Assembly: GCA_963724495.1 (NCBI GenBank) | Contig: CAVRUZ010000002.1 | Location: 496,001 to 560,000, forward strand | Direction of reading: 5' to 3' | Length of the DNA stretch: 64,000 bases | Origin: CAVRUZ01 sp963724495 | GTDB taxonomy: Bacteria; Actinomycetota; Actinomycetes; Propionibacteriales; DAIQRJ01 | Part shown: positions 45,935-54,451 of the stretch, piece after piece | How the letters are laid out: each line of letters opens with the position of its first letter | Position numbering within the stretch: the first letter of the stretch is position 1 | Program-made: the position numbers and the translations under genes | Notes under the pieces: model-generated | The model's database searches: none | What the model saw: only the letters and a program-made list of their open reading frames with translations | What the model was told of the DNA's origin: nothing

Positions 45935-46197
45935 GGATCGCTCCTCCCGCGGTCGCCGCGCCCGGCGAGCGGGCGTGCGGTTCGGTGTCACCGTGACGTG
46001 CGTGGACCTGCTGCCGGCGTAGCGCCGGTGGATCCCCCGTGACAGAGGTGCTGCGGTCGCCCGGACTGCGGGCTGCGGCTCACTGTAGGGACCTGCGGTC
46101 GTGCGGATCAACGCCTGTGCCCGGCGACGGCCACGGCACAGTCAAGAGGCAGGCTCGGCAAAGGGTGCTCGGGCTCCGGGCCGGCGCTGCGTGCGGG

Positions 46198-47463
46198 CTA
46201 CCTGTCGGGCAGCACCGACGCCGGCTTCACCGCGTGCCGGGGACGGCGATCGGGGCGTGCCGGGAGCAACAGGCGGCCCGCCACCAAGAGGCCGGGAAGC
46301 AGGTAGGCCGCCGCGGCCGTGATCAGCGCGTACCGGATCCCGATGGCCGAGGCGAGGGCACCGGCAAGGGCGGTTCCGCACAGGGCGACAACGCTGTTGA
46401 GGGTGTTGTAGGCGCCGAAGGCGACACCGAGAGACGCTGCGGGTATGCCCCGCTGCAGGATCGTGCGCTCACCTACCATCCAGCTCGCGAGGCCGATCCC
46501 GCTCACCACGGCGAAGGCGAATGCCGGAGCCAGCTGCCGCGATTCGAACATGGCCAGGAAGCTCAGCCCGGTGAGCAGCAGCCCGCCGACGAACAGCCAC
46601 CGGTAGGGGATGCGTTGTCCCGCTCGTGAGACCACAAGACCACCGACGGTCAGGCCCACGCCCTGGGCCGCCATCATCCAGCCGAAGTCGGCGGCCGTGC
46701 CCGAGAGCACGACGCGGACGAACACCACTCCGAGAGCGGTCGTGAGTCCGTAGCCCAGCATCACGATCGCGCTGGTCGCGAGGACTGCGCGGGGACCTGG
46801 GCGCACCCAGCACAGCCGCAGCCCTGCGGACAGGTCGGCGACCAACCGGCGCGGGCGGGCGCTGTGGCCGGGCCTGCGCGGCCGCGGTATCCGGATGCTC
46901 GCAATCAGCAGCGCCGACAGCAGGAAGGTGGCGGCGTCGATCAGGACGACCGCCCGGATGCCCAGGCCCGCGAGCAAGGCGCCACCTACCACCGGACCGA
47001 GCAGCCGGGTCACGCCCATGACCAGCGCGTCCATCGAGTTGGCCGTCACCCGGAGGTCCTTCGGCACCAGGGCCGGGAGGGCGGCGTTCCTCGCCGGCAT
47101 GAACACCTGGCCGACGGTCGACTGGACAACGGTCACCGTGAGCACGAGCCAGAGCTGATCCGCCGAGGTGACCAGCAGAAGGGGGAGCAGCAGGACAGCG
47201 CGCGACACGTCGCACACGATCATCAGCAGGCGGCGGTCGAAGCGATCGGTGAGCCAGCCGCCGATCAGGCTGAACAGGACCCGGGGCAGGGCGAACGCGA
47301 CGAACATCGCGCCGGTGGCCGCGGTCGAACCGGTGAGCACGAGGACGTAGAACGGCAGGGCCGTCAGCAGCATCCAGTCGCCGGCCACCGAGAGCAGCCC
47401 TCCGGCGAAGAAGCGGCTGACGGCAGGCAGCCGGAGCACGTTGCGCAAGCCCGACCTCACCAC
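46198..47463 (-). CDS. MFS transporter
   Basis: A 421-aa major facilitator protein with about twelve helices. RVLFSLIGGWLTDRFDRRLLMIVCDVSRAVLL contains the loop 2-3 motif G-x-L-x-D-R-x-x-R-R, and the second half repeats the fold after the central basic loop (PRPRRPGHSARPRRLVADL). It is closest in style to the drug- or siderophore-export MFS_3/EntS group. It is divergent from the ABC exporter gene at 47615, with a palindromic operator candidate in the 151-nt spacer, which may co-regulate both. Confidence 0.87.
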   Translation of the reverse strand: MVRSGLRNVLRLPAVSRFFAGGLLSVAGDWMLLTALPFYVLVLTGSTAATGAMFVAFALPRVLFSLIGGWLTDRFDRRLLMIVCDVSRAVLLLPLLLVTSADQLWLVLTVTVVQSTVGQVFMPARNAALPALVPKDLRVTANSMDALVMGVTRLLGPVVGGALLAGLGIRAVVLIDAATFLLSALLIASIRIPRPRRPGHSARPRRLVADLSAGLRLCWVRPGPRAVLATSAIVMLGYGLTTALGVVFVRVVLSGTAADFGWMMAAQGVGLTVGGLVVSRAGQRIPYRWLFVGGLLLTGLSFLAMFESRQLAPAFAFAVVSGIGLASWMVGERTILQRGIPAASLGVAFGAYNTLNSVVALCGTALAGALASAIGIRYALITAAAAYLLPGLLVAGRLLLPARPDRRPRHAVKPASVLPDR

Positions 47464-47534
47464 CCCTCAGATCCGGTGCGACACACCCCGTGTCGTTCGC
47501 CACCCCGTGCTGGCCACAACCTGTGCGGGACATC

Positions 47535-47596
47535 CTGAACCACCCGGTCCGAACGCTGTAGTGGGGGAGGTGATTGTTAGTTCACTGAACCACCCG
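47535..47596. promoter_or_regulatory. Operator candidate between divergent MFS and ABC genes
   Basis: The perfect palindrome GTTCACTGAAC (47580-47590) is followed by, and overlaps, one copy of a 12-nt direct repeat CTGAACCACCCG (47535-47546 and 47585-47596). The second copy lies just before the TACGCT -10 box of the ABC gene. This layout suits a MarR/TetR-type repressor, but no regulator gene is adjacent. Confidence 0.45.
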
Positions 47597-47600
47597 CGAG

Positions 47601-47606
47601 TACGCT
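47601..47606 (+). promoter_or_regulatory. -10 hexamer TACGCT, leaderless ABC exporter gene
   Basis: Eight bases separate TACGCT from the GTG at 47615; no Shine-Dalgarno. Confidence 0.45.
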
Positions 47607-47614
47607 GGCCGGTC

Positions 47615-49511
47615 GTGTCCTTCAACCTGCGCGGCGCCGGTCGCAGCCTCCGCAACGAGCCCGTGCAGATCCGCCGGCTCCGGCAGGGAACGGCCCGCCG
47701 GATCCTGGCTTTCGGCAAGCCCTACAGAGCGCTGCTGATCGGGCTGATGGTGCTGCTCGCCCTGGACGCGGGCGCTCGGCACCGCGATCCCGCTGGTGTT
47801 CCGCCACATCATCAACGAGGGCGTGACACCGGGCCGCGCCGACGTGGTGGTCACGTTCGCCGCGATCGCTGCCGGTATCGCGGTGGTGCAGACGGGCCTC
47901 GGCCTCGTCGAGCGGTTCTGTTCCTCCCGCATCGGCGAGGGCCTGATCTTCGACCTGCGCACGGTGGTGTTCTCCCACGTGCAACGGATGCCGATCGCCT
48001 TCTTCACGCGAACGCAGACCGGCGCCCTGGTGACCCGGCTCAACTCCGATGTGATGGGCGCGCAGCAGGCGTTCACGTCCACGCTGTCCGGAGTGGTCGT
48101 CAACTCGCTGACGGCCATCACCACTGTCATTGCGATGCTCGCCCTGTCCTGGCAGATCACCGTTGCCGCGCTGGTGATGCTGCCGATCTTCGTGATTCCG
48201 GCCCGGCTGATCGGCCGCAAGCTCGCCGGTATCACCCGGGAGGCCTACACGCTCAACGGCGAGATGGGCCAGTTGATGACCGAGCGCTTCGGGGTGGCCG
48301 GTGCCTTGCTGGTGAAGCTGTTCGGGCGTCCCGCCGACGAGGAGGTGATGTTCGCGTCCAGGGCCGGGCGGGTGCGCGACATCGGCGTCACCCAGGCGAT
48401 GTACTCGCGGGTCTTCTATGCCGCGCTCAGCCTGGTGGCCGCGCTGGCGACCGCACTGGTCTACGGCTGGGGTGGGGTGGAGGCCGTGCGCGGCGCCCTC
48501 GACGTCGGCACGCTGATCGCGCTCACGGCCTACCTCACGCGCCTGTACGGCCCGATCACCCAGCTGTCCAACGTGCACGTCGACGTGATGACCGCACTGG
48601 TCAGCTTCGAACGCGTGTTTGAGGTTCTCGACGTGGAACCGCTGGTCGCCGACCGCGACGGTGCGCGCGAGCTCGAGGGGACGCACCCGCGCACGGTCGA
48701 GTTCCGCGACGTCCGGTTCGCGTATCCGCGCGCCGACCAGGTCTCCCTCGCCTCGCTGGAGTCGGTCGCGGTGCTCGACCATGCCGACAACCCCGAAGTG
48801 CTGCACGGCGTGACGTTCACCGCGAGAGCAGGCGACCTGGTGGCCCTCGTGGGGCCGAGCGGTGCCGGCAAGTCCACGATCACCCAGCTGCTGACCCGCC
48901 TCTACGACGTGACCGGCGGCGCGGTGCTGGTGGGCGGGATCGACGTACGTGACCTCACTCAGGCGTCACTGCGCGCGCAGGTGGGAGTGGTCACCCAGGA
49001 CCCGCACATGTTCCACGACAGCGTTCTGGCCAACCTGCGCTACGCACGACCGGAGGCCACCGAGGACGAGGTGTGGGACGCCCTCGACGCTGCGCAGGTG
49101 GGCGGGCTCGTTCGCGGGCTGCCCGACGGGCTCGCGACAGTCGTCGGCGAACGCGGCTACCGCCTCTCCGGTGGGGAGAAGCAGCGGCTGGCGATCGCGC
49201 GCATGCTGCTGAAGCAGCCGGGCGTGATCGTGCTCGACGAGGCGACGGCACACCTGGACTCGGAGAACGAGGCGGCGGTGCAGCGCGCGCTGGCCAACGC
49301 GCTCGCCGCGCGGACGTCCCTGGTGATCGCGCACCGGCTGTCGACCATCCGTGACGCCGACCAGATCCTGGTGGTCGAGGACGGGGTCGTGGTACAGCGC
49401 GGCACCCATGCCGAGCTGCTTTCCGAGGGCGGGCTGTACAGCGACCTGTACACGACCCAGTTCGCCCACCAGGACGACCAGGCCGATGCGTTGCCGATCG
49501 AGGCGGACTGA
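47615..49511 (+). CDS. ABC multidrug exporter half-transporter (frameshifted as sequenced)
   Basis: A single-chain half-transporter of about 631 aa once corrected. The start VSFNLRGAGRSLRNEPVQ and first helix are in one frame; the rest, from LGTAIPLVFRHIINEGV, in another. Removing one G from GGG at 47770-47772 joins them. The ATPase has GPSGAGKSTITQLL, VVTQDPHMFHDSV, LSGGEKQRLAIARML, VIVLDEATAHLD (catalytic Glu present) and AHRLSTI. This is the homodimeric MsbA/LmrA-like layout. Expression is probably from the adjacent TACGCT promoter under the operator shared with the divergent MFS gene. Confidence 0.87.
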
Positions 49512-49548
49512 CCAGGGCTGATGCAGTCGTCTGGTTGCGTCGATCGGG

Positions 49549-50307
49549 TCAGAGGGCTCTTGTCGCCCCGCCGTCGACCGCGAGGACCGTCCCGGTGATG
49601 TAGGACGCAGCGGGAGAGAGCAGGAAGGCGGCCACCTTGCCGAACTCGTCCGGCCGCCCGTAGCGCCGGAGTGGGATCTCCTGCTCGGCGTGCTCCCTTG
49701 CCCGAGCGGGATCGCCGGACCTCTGGTCGAGTTCCTTGACCCGGTCGGTCTCGACCCGGCCCGGCATCAGACCGTTGATGCGGATTCCACGCGGGCCGAG
49801 TTCGTCGGCGAGATCCTTCATCAGCATGGCCAGCGCGGGGCGCAACGCGTTCGAGATCGCGAGGCCGGCGATCGGCACCCGGACCGACGTCGACAGCACG
49901 AGGACGATCGACGCACCCTCGGCGCACTGGTCGACGATCGTGCGGATCAGGCGCAGCGCACCGAGGAACACCGACTCGAAGTTGGCGCGCCAGATGTCGT
50001 CGTCGAGTTCCAGCGCGCTGCCACCGGGTGGACCACCGACACTGATCAGCGCACCGTCGATCCGGCCCCAACGGGCAAGGCCGGCGGCCACCAGTCGGGA
50101 GGCGGAGTCGGGGTCGGAGTTGTCGGCGACCACGCCGAGCACGTGCCGTGACCCCAGCTGGGCGACAGCAGGCTCGATGGTGCTCTCCGAGCGGCCGGAG
50201 AGGACGAGTTGAGCCCCGTCGGCCACCAGCTGAGCCGCGGTGGCGAAGCCGAGGCCGCGGGTGCCACCGGTGATCAGGAAGACCTTGTCCGCGATCGCGA
50301 GATCCAC
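49549..50307 (-). CDS. SDR-family protein lacking the usual Tyr-Lys pair
   Basis: A 252-aa Rossmann-fold short-chain dehydrogenase/reductase with the cofactor loop TGGTRGLG and C-terminal GTVLAVDGGATRAL. Where classical members have Y-x3-K, this sequence reads LAISNALRPAL: Ile and Arg replace the catalytic Tyr and Lys, although Ser in the preceding STS is kept. A subgroup of SDRs with SNxxRP exists, so this may be a distinct non-canonical branch. The GTG at 50307 follows GGAGGG by four bases. Monocistronic by appearance. Confidence 0.85.
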   Translation of the reverse strand: MDLAIADKVFLITGGTRGLGFATAAQLVADGAQLVLSGRSESTIEPAVAQLGSRHVLGVVADNSDPDSASRLVAAGLARWGRIDGALISVGGPPGGSALELDDDIWRANFESVFLGALRLIRTIVDQCAEGASIVLVLSTSVRVPIAGLAISNALRPALAMLMKDLADELGPRGIRINGLMPGRVETDRVKELDQRSGDPARAREHAEQEIPLRRYGRPDEFGKVAAFLLSPAASYITGTVLAVDGGATRAL

Positions 50308-50398
50308 CGGACCCTCCGTCCTCGGCCGCGTCGGACGGGCCGGTCACGACAACCCTAACGAGAGACGCTGTCCCGGTGGCCCAGGCCACGTGGACGGG

Positions 50399-51229
50399 TC
50401 AGCCGGAGTTGTCGCTTCCGGTCGCGAGCGCACGGGGCGGTGTGCCGGACGCCGCGCGGATCTCCTTGAGGTCGTCGCCGAGGAACTTCACCAGCCCGCC
50501 TAGAGCGAGGAGTGCGAACAGCACCCACTGGAACGCATAGCTCACATGCGGACCACCCGACAGCTCGACGACCGGCAGCCGCTTCGGCGGACTGGCAGGC
50601 TCGGGCGACTCGCCCGTTGCCGAGACGTACATCGGGTACGCGGGCTGTCCCATCCAGGCGGTGAGCGTCGGCAGCGTGATCGTGCGCACCGATCCTGAAG
50701 CTGGATCGGGAGTGCCTGCTGCGGATTCGGAAGCCCGCAGGTAACCGGTGACCTCCACCTGACCGTCCGGGAGCGGCGGTGCTGCCGGCTCGCCGGACGA
50801 GTCGGCGGGAGCAGGGATCCAGCCGCGGTCGGTCCAGACCGCGCCACTGGCCGTGAGCAGAGGTGCCAACACCTCGAAGCCGGGAGCCGAGTCGAGGCTG
50901 CGGTACCGGACCAGCAGTGCGTGGTCGGGGTCGTAGCGACCCGTGACCGTGACCCGTCGCCACTCGGCACCCGGCGGAGCCGACACCGAGGTGCCTGAGG
51001 GTTCGGGAGCCGGCAGGACCTCGGTCAGCGGTGCCGGTGGGGCGGCCAGAGCCGTCCGGACGGCCGCGTTGGTGGCGTCGCGTTGTTCGTGCCGGTCCCA
51101 CTGCCACTCCGACAGCCGGGCGAACAGGACGGCCAGCAGCAGGACGCCGGCGATCAGCACCCACGTGCGCCGGCGCCGGAACAGCAGCCCGAGGCCGCTC
51201 GCTTCCTGCTTGTCCGGTGTCACCTGCAC
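50399..51229 (-). CDS. SURF1-family cytochrome oxidase assembly protein
   Basis: A 276-aa SURF1 protein, assisting heme-copper oxidase assembly. Two membrane anchors flank the extracytoplasmic domain: WVLIAGVLLLAVLFARLSEWQW near residues 23-45, which ends in the family W-Q-x-x-R-like motif, and SYAFQWVLFALLALGGLVKF near the C-terminus, with the conserved H-x-x-Y-A-x-Q-W segment. VTGRYDPDHALLVRYR and VWTDRGWIPAPA are family-like. The GTG at 51229 is chosen because TACGGT lies eight bases upstream and a longer start would run into moaA. Confidence 0.9.
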   Translation of the reverse strand: MQVTPDKQEASGLGLLFRRRRTWVLIAGVLLLAVLFARLSEWQWDRHEQRDATNAAVRTALAAPPAPLTEVLPAPEPSGTSVSAPPGAEWRRVTVTGRYDPDHALLVRYRSLDSAPGFEVLAPLLTASGAVWTDRGWIPAPADSSGEPAAPPLPDGQVEVTGYLRASESAAGTPDPASGSVRTITLPTLTAWMGQPAYPMYVSATGESPEPASPPKRLPVVELSGGPHVSYAFQWVLFALLALGGLVKFLGDDLKEIRAASGTPPRALATGSDNSG

Positions 51230-51237
51230 GAAGGCCG

Positions 51238-51243
51238 ACCGTA
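51238..51243 (-). promoter_or_regulatory. -10 hexamer TACGGT for SURF1 gene
   Basis: Eight bases before the GTG at 51229 on the minus strand. Only 13 bp separate it from the opposing moaA -10 box. Confidence 0.5.
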
Positions 51244-51256
51244 GCCCAGCGCCGAC

Positions 51257-51262
51257 TAGGCT
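51257..51262 (+). promoter_or_regulatory. -10 hexamer TAGGCT, leaderless moaA
   Basis: Six bases before the ATG at 51269; no ribosome site. Confidence 0.55.
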
Positions 51263-51268
51263 CGAACG

Positions 51269-52294
51269 ATGTACCCGCTCACGGACCGCTACCACCGGAC
51301 CGCCGTCGACCTGCGGGTTTCGCTGACCGATCGTTGCAATCTGCGCTGCGTGTACTGCATGCCGGCCGAAGGACTGCCGTGGCTGCCGCGCGAGGAGATG
51401 CTCACCGACGACGAGCTCGTCCGCCTGATCTCCATCTCGGTGACCCTGCTGGGGGTCCGCAAGGTCCGGCTCACCGGGGGCGAACCGCTGATCCGGCCCG
51501 GCGTCGTCGGCCTGGTCGAGCGCGTCGCCGCGCTGCGGCTGCCGGACGGCGGCCAGGTCGAGCTCTCGCTCACCACCAACGGCCTCGGCCTCGCCAAGAT
51601 GGCCGGGCCGCTGGCCCGCGCTGGGCTGCAGCGGGTGAACGTCTCGCTCGACACCGTCGACCGGGAGACCTTCGCGACCCTGACCCGGCGGGACCGCCTC
51701 GACGACGTGCTGGCCGGCATGGCAGCCGCCCGTGACGCCGGGCTACGCCCGGTGAAGGTGAACGCGGTGCTCATGCGGGGCGTCAACGACCACCAGGCTC
51801 CCGACCTGCTGGCGTTCTGTCTGCGCGAGGGCTACCAGCTGCGGATCATCGAGCAGATGCCGCTGGACGCACAGCACGGCTGGACCCGCGACGGGATGGT
51901 GACGGCCGAGGAGACCCTCGACCGACTGCGGGCACATGTCGAACTCACGCCGGTCGATGCCGGGGAGCGCGGCGCCGCGCCGGCGGAGTTGTTCGTCGTG
52001 TCGGGTCACACCGACGCATCGGGGGCGCCGGCGACGGTCGGGGTGATCGCCTCGGTGAGCGCGGCGTTCTGTGGTGCCTGCGACCGGACGCGGCTCACAG
52101 CCGACGGTCAGCTGCGCACGTGCCTGTTCGCGACCGAGGAGTCCGACCTGCGCGCGCCGCTGCGGTCGGGGGCGGCTGACGACGAGATCGCCCTTCGCTG
52201 GCAGCGGGCGATGGCGGGCAAGAAGGCCGGGCACGGCATCGACAGTCCCGACTTCCTTCAGCCGCTCCGCCCGATGTCGGCCATCGGCGGCTGA
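51269..52294 (+). CDS. moaA: GTP 3',8-cyclase MoaA
   Basis: Radical SAM enzyme that, with MoaC, turns GTP into cyclic pyranopterin phosphate for molybdenum cofactor. The 341-aa protein has the SAM cluster motif C23-x3-C27-x2-C30, RLTGGEPLIRPGVV for SAM binding, and the C-terminal cluster cysteines in FCGACDRTRLT and LRTCLFATEE. It ends PMSAIGG, with the functional double-Gly. No other cofactor gene is adjacent in this window. It shares a 39-bp divergent spacer with the SURF1 gene. Confidence 0.96.
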   Translation: MYPLTDRYHRTAVDLRVSLTDRCNLRCVYCMPAEGLPWLPREEMLTDDELVRLISISVTLLGVRKVRLTGGEPLIRPGVVGLVERVAALRLPDGGQVELSLTTNGLGLAKMAGPLARAGLQRVNVSLDTVDRETFATLTRRDRLDDVLAGMAAARDAGLRPVKVNAVLMRGVNDHQAPDLLAFCLREGYQLRIIEQMPLDAQHGWTRDGMVTAEETLDRLRAHVELTPVDAGERGAAPAELFVVSGHTDASGAPATVGVIASVSAAFCGACDRTRLTADGQLRTCLFATEESDLRAPLRSGAADDEIALRWQRAMAGKKAGHGIDSPDFLQPLRPMSAIGG

Positions 52295-52342
52295 CCCCGG
52301 ACTCTGCGTCAGGACAGGCCGTTCGTCGGCGCCGCAGCCGGG

Positions 52343-52678
52343 TCAGTGCGCGGGGCGTGAGGCACCCGGGGGCAGTGCCGCACGCTCGGGCGCGGTGGCA
52401 ACCGTCGACGAACCCTGCCGGCGGCCGCCGCTGTTGTTGGCGAAGATCACGGCGATGCCCGGCATGATCAGCGCGAACGCGAGCATCACCCACCGCAACC
52501 AACCGTCGAAGGCCAAGGCCGCGATGGGAAACAGCACGACCCGCAACCCCATCGAGATCAGGTAGTTGCGCCGGCGCCGCTCGAGGTCGTCGGAGTGCCC
52601 CTCGGTCGCGGTGCTGATGCTGTACACCTCGCGGGACCGGTTGGTCTCCGGGTGGCGACGAGTGCGGATGCCGCCCAC
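52343..52678 (-). CDS. DUF3099-like small membrane protein
   Basis: A 111-aa protein with an N-terminal SREVYSISTATEGHSDDLERRRRNY segment, then two hydrophobic helices, LISMGLRVVLFPIAALAF and LRWVMLAFALIMPGIAVIFAN, and a polar tail rich in Ala and Pro. The pattern fits the actinobacterial DUF3099 family, function unknown. The GTG at 52678 is the best start; the frame continues upstream only in low-complexity shadow sequence. It converges with moaA. Confidence 0.75.
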   Translation of the reverse strand: MGGIRTRRHPETNRSREVYSISTATEGHSDDLERRRRNYLISMGLRVVLFPIAALAFDGWLRWVMLAFALIMPGIAVIFANNSGGRRQGSSTVATAPERAALPPGASRPAH

Positions 52679-52764
52679 CTCCCCACGGTGTCCGGTCGGA
52701 GACGGAACGCCTGACCGACCTGTGCACGCTACTCCGTGCGAACTCGCTGCCCGGGGCGTGGTGC

Positions 52765-52770
52765 TAGCGT
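52765..52770 (+). promoter_or_regulatory. Candidate -10 TAGCGT upstream of mabA
   Basis: TAGCGT with no closer start codon in frame; it would give a leader of about 110 nt before the GTG at 52890, which has its own GGAGG. Confidence 0.3.
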
Positions 52771-52889
52771 CCACGGCGTCTCGCGGTCGGCGCGCACCGA
52801 CCGCGGGATCCAGCGCCCCAGAGGGACTCCTCGAAGCAACCAACAACGACACCGGCTCGTCGCTGGGCCGGGCCATGCCGGGAGGGCAC

Positions 52890-53594
52890 GTGGGACGGTC
52901 GGTTCTGGTCACCGGGGGCAGCCGAGGAATCGGCCTCGCCATCGCCCGAGCGTTCGCCGAGGCGGGCGACCAGGTCGCGATCACCCACCGCAGCGGCGAG
53001 GCTCCCGAGGGGCTGTTCGGAGTGCGCTGCGACGTCACCGACACCGCCGCCGTCGAGGCCGCCTTCGACGCGGTGGAGGCCGAGCAGGGTCCGGTCGAGG
53101 TTCTGGTCGCGAACGCGGGGATCACCAAGGACACGCTGCTGCTGCGCATGTCCGACGACGACTTCGACAGCGTCATCGACACCAATCTCGCCGGGTCGTT
53201 CCGGGTGGCCCGCCGGGCCGCGAAGGGGATGCTCCGGCTCCGTCGCGGCCGGATCGTGTTCGTGTCGTCGGTGGTGGGCCTCCTCGGGTCGGCCGGACAG
53301 GTCAACTACGCCGCCAGCAAGGCCGGGCTGGTGGGGATGGCCCGGTCGATGGCGCGCGAACTCGGTTCCCGGTCGATCACGACAAACGTCGTGGCTCCCG
53401 GCTTCGTCGAGTCGGACATGACCGCAGACCTGTCCGACGACCTGCGCGCCCGCTACCTCGGGCAGATCCCGCTTGGCCGGTTCAGCACTCCCGACGAGGT
53501 CGCAGGAGTTGTGCGGTGGATCGCCTCACCGGAAGCCGGATACCTGACCGGGGCAGTGATCCCGGTCGACGGTGGCCTGGGCATGGGTCACTGA
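52890..53594 (+). CDS. fabG: 3-oxoacyl-ACP reductase FabG/MabA
   Basis: NADPH-dependent reductase of the FAS-II cycle, 234 aa. GRSVLVTGGSRGIGLAIARAFAEAG is the cofactor loop; GLFGVRCDVTD and LVANAGITKD follow; catalytic Ser, Tyr and Lys lie in VSSVVG and NYAASKAG; it ends VIPVDGGLGMGH. The close resemblance to mycobacterial MabA, and the inhA-type gene after it, identify the mabA-inhA pair. The GTG at 52890 has GGAGG four to five bases upstream; an ATG at 52875 is the alternative. Confidence 0.93.
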   Translation: MGRSVLVTGGSRGIGLAIARAFAEAGDQVAITHRSGEAPEGLFGVRCDVTDTAAVEAAFDAVEAEQGPVEVLVANAGITKDTLLLRMSDDDFDSVIDTNLAGSFRVARRAAKGMLRLRRGRIVFVSSVVGLLGSAGQVNYAASKAGLVGMARSMARELGSRSITTNVVAPGFVESDMTADLSDDLRARYLGQIPLGRFSTPDEVAGVVRWIASPEAGYLTGAVIPVDGGLGMGH

Positions 53595-53598
53595 CACG

Positions 53599-53627
53599 CC
53601 GGCCGAAGTGGCCGGACCACCCTGGTC
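53599..53627 (+). other. Tandem hairpins between mabA and inhA
   Basis: CCGGCC-GAAGT-GGCCGG (53599-53615) and GACCA-CCC-TGGTC (53615-53627) are two perfect adjoining stems in the 73-nt intercistronic gap, ending 41 nt before inhA. They may protect or attenuate the message. Confidence 0.45.
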
Positions 53628-53667
53628 TGCAACCGTGACGAGCAATTCTGGCAGGAAGGACGAACAC

Positions 53668-54441
53668 ATGGGTCTCCTCGACGGCAAGCGCATCCTGGTC
53701 GCCGGCGTCACACTGGACACCTCCATCGGGTTCGCGAGCGCGAAGGCCGCGCAGGAGCAGGGCGCGACGGTGCTCATCTCGAACTTCGGTCGTGCCCTCA
53801 ACATCACGAAGCGGATCGCGAGTCGCCTGCCGGTCGAGCCACCGGTGCTCGAGCTCGACGTCACCAACGAGGAACACTTGGCGGGACTGCCGGACCAGGT
53901 ACGCCAGCACGTCGACGGTCTCGACGGTGTGGTCCACACGATCGCCTATGGCAACCCGGCAACGCTGCTGGGCGGCAAGTTCCTCGAGGGCGGCCCATGG
54001 GAGGACGTGGCCTACGCCGTGAAGGTTTCGGCCTTCTCCTACAAGAGTCTGGTGGAAGCGTGCCTGCCGCTGATGCAGCGAGGCGGCGCAGCAGTCGGTC
54101 TGACTTTCGACGCGTCGGTCGCGTGGCCGGGCTACGACTGGATGGGATTCGCCAAGGGTGCCTTGGAGTCCTGCAACCGCTACCTTGCCCGCGATCTCGG
54201 ACCATTGGGCATCAGGAGCAACCTGGTGAGCGCCGGGCCGTTGAAAACCCTTGCTGCCAAGGCGATTCCTGGGTTCGACCTGTTCGAGACCGAGTGGATC
54301 AAGCGCGCGCCGCTCGGGTGGGACCTCGAGGACCTCGAACCCACCGGCAAGGCAGTCGCCGCCCTGCTGAGTGACATGTTCGTAGGCACGACCGGCGAGA
54401 TCATCCACGTGGACGGCGGATACCACGCCATGGGCGCATGA
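53668..54441 (+). CDS. inhA: Enoyl-ACP reductase InhA/FabI
   Basis: NADH-dependent enoyl reductase, last step of each FAS-II cycle and the target class of isoniazid adducts and triclosan. The 257-aa protein starts MGLLDGKRILVAGVTLDTSIGF, the FabI/InhA opening with its Gly-poor cofactor loop; Tyr156 and Lys163 in GYDWMGFAKGALES match the InhA catalytic pair; it ends EIIHVDGGYHAMGA. The ATG at 53668 follows AGGAAGGA. Expressed with mabA. Confidence 0.94.
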   Translation: MGLLDGKRILVAGVTLDTSIGFASAKAAQEQGATVLISNFGRALNITKRIASRLPVEPPVLELDVTNEEHLAGLPDQVRQHVDGLDGVVHTIAYGNPATLLGGKFLEGGPWEDVAYAVKVSAFSYKSLVEACLPLMQRGGAAVGLTFDASVAWPGYDWMGFAKGALESCNRYLARDLGPLGIRSNLVSAGPLKTLAAKAIPGFDLFETEWIKRAPLGWDLEDLEPTGKAVAALLSDMFVGTTGEIIHVDGGYHAMGA

Positions 54442-54451
54442 AGGTGCTGCC

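Noticed and set aside
45935..46197. Possible small gene between the GT4 and MFS genes
   Set aside because: Open frames there are continuations or shadows with no ribosome site, promoter geometry or recognisable sequence.
53603..53612. AAGTGGCCGG in the mabA-inhA gap as a fifth family B copy
   Set aside because: Only a short core is shared; it is the loop and arm of a small local hairpin and has no second family arm.
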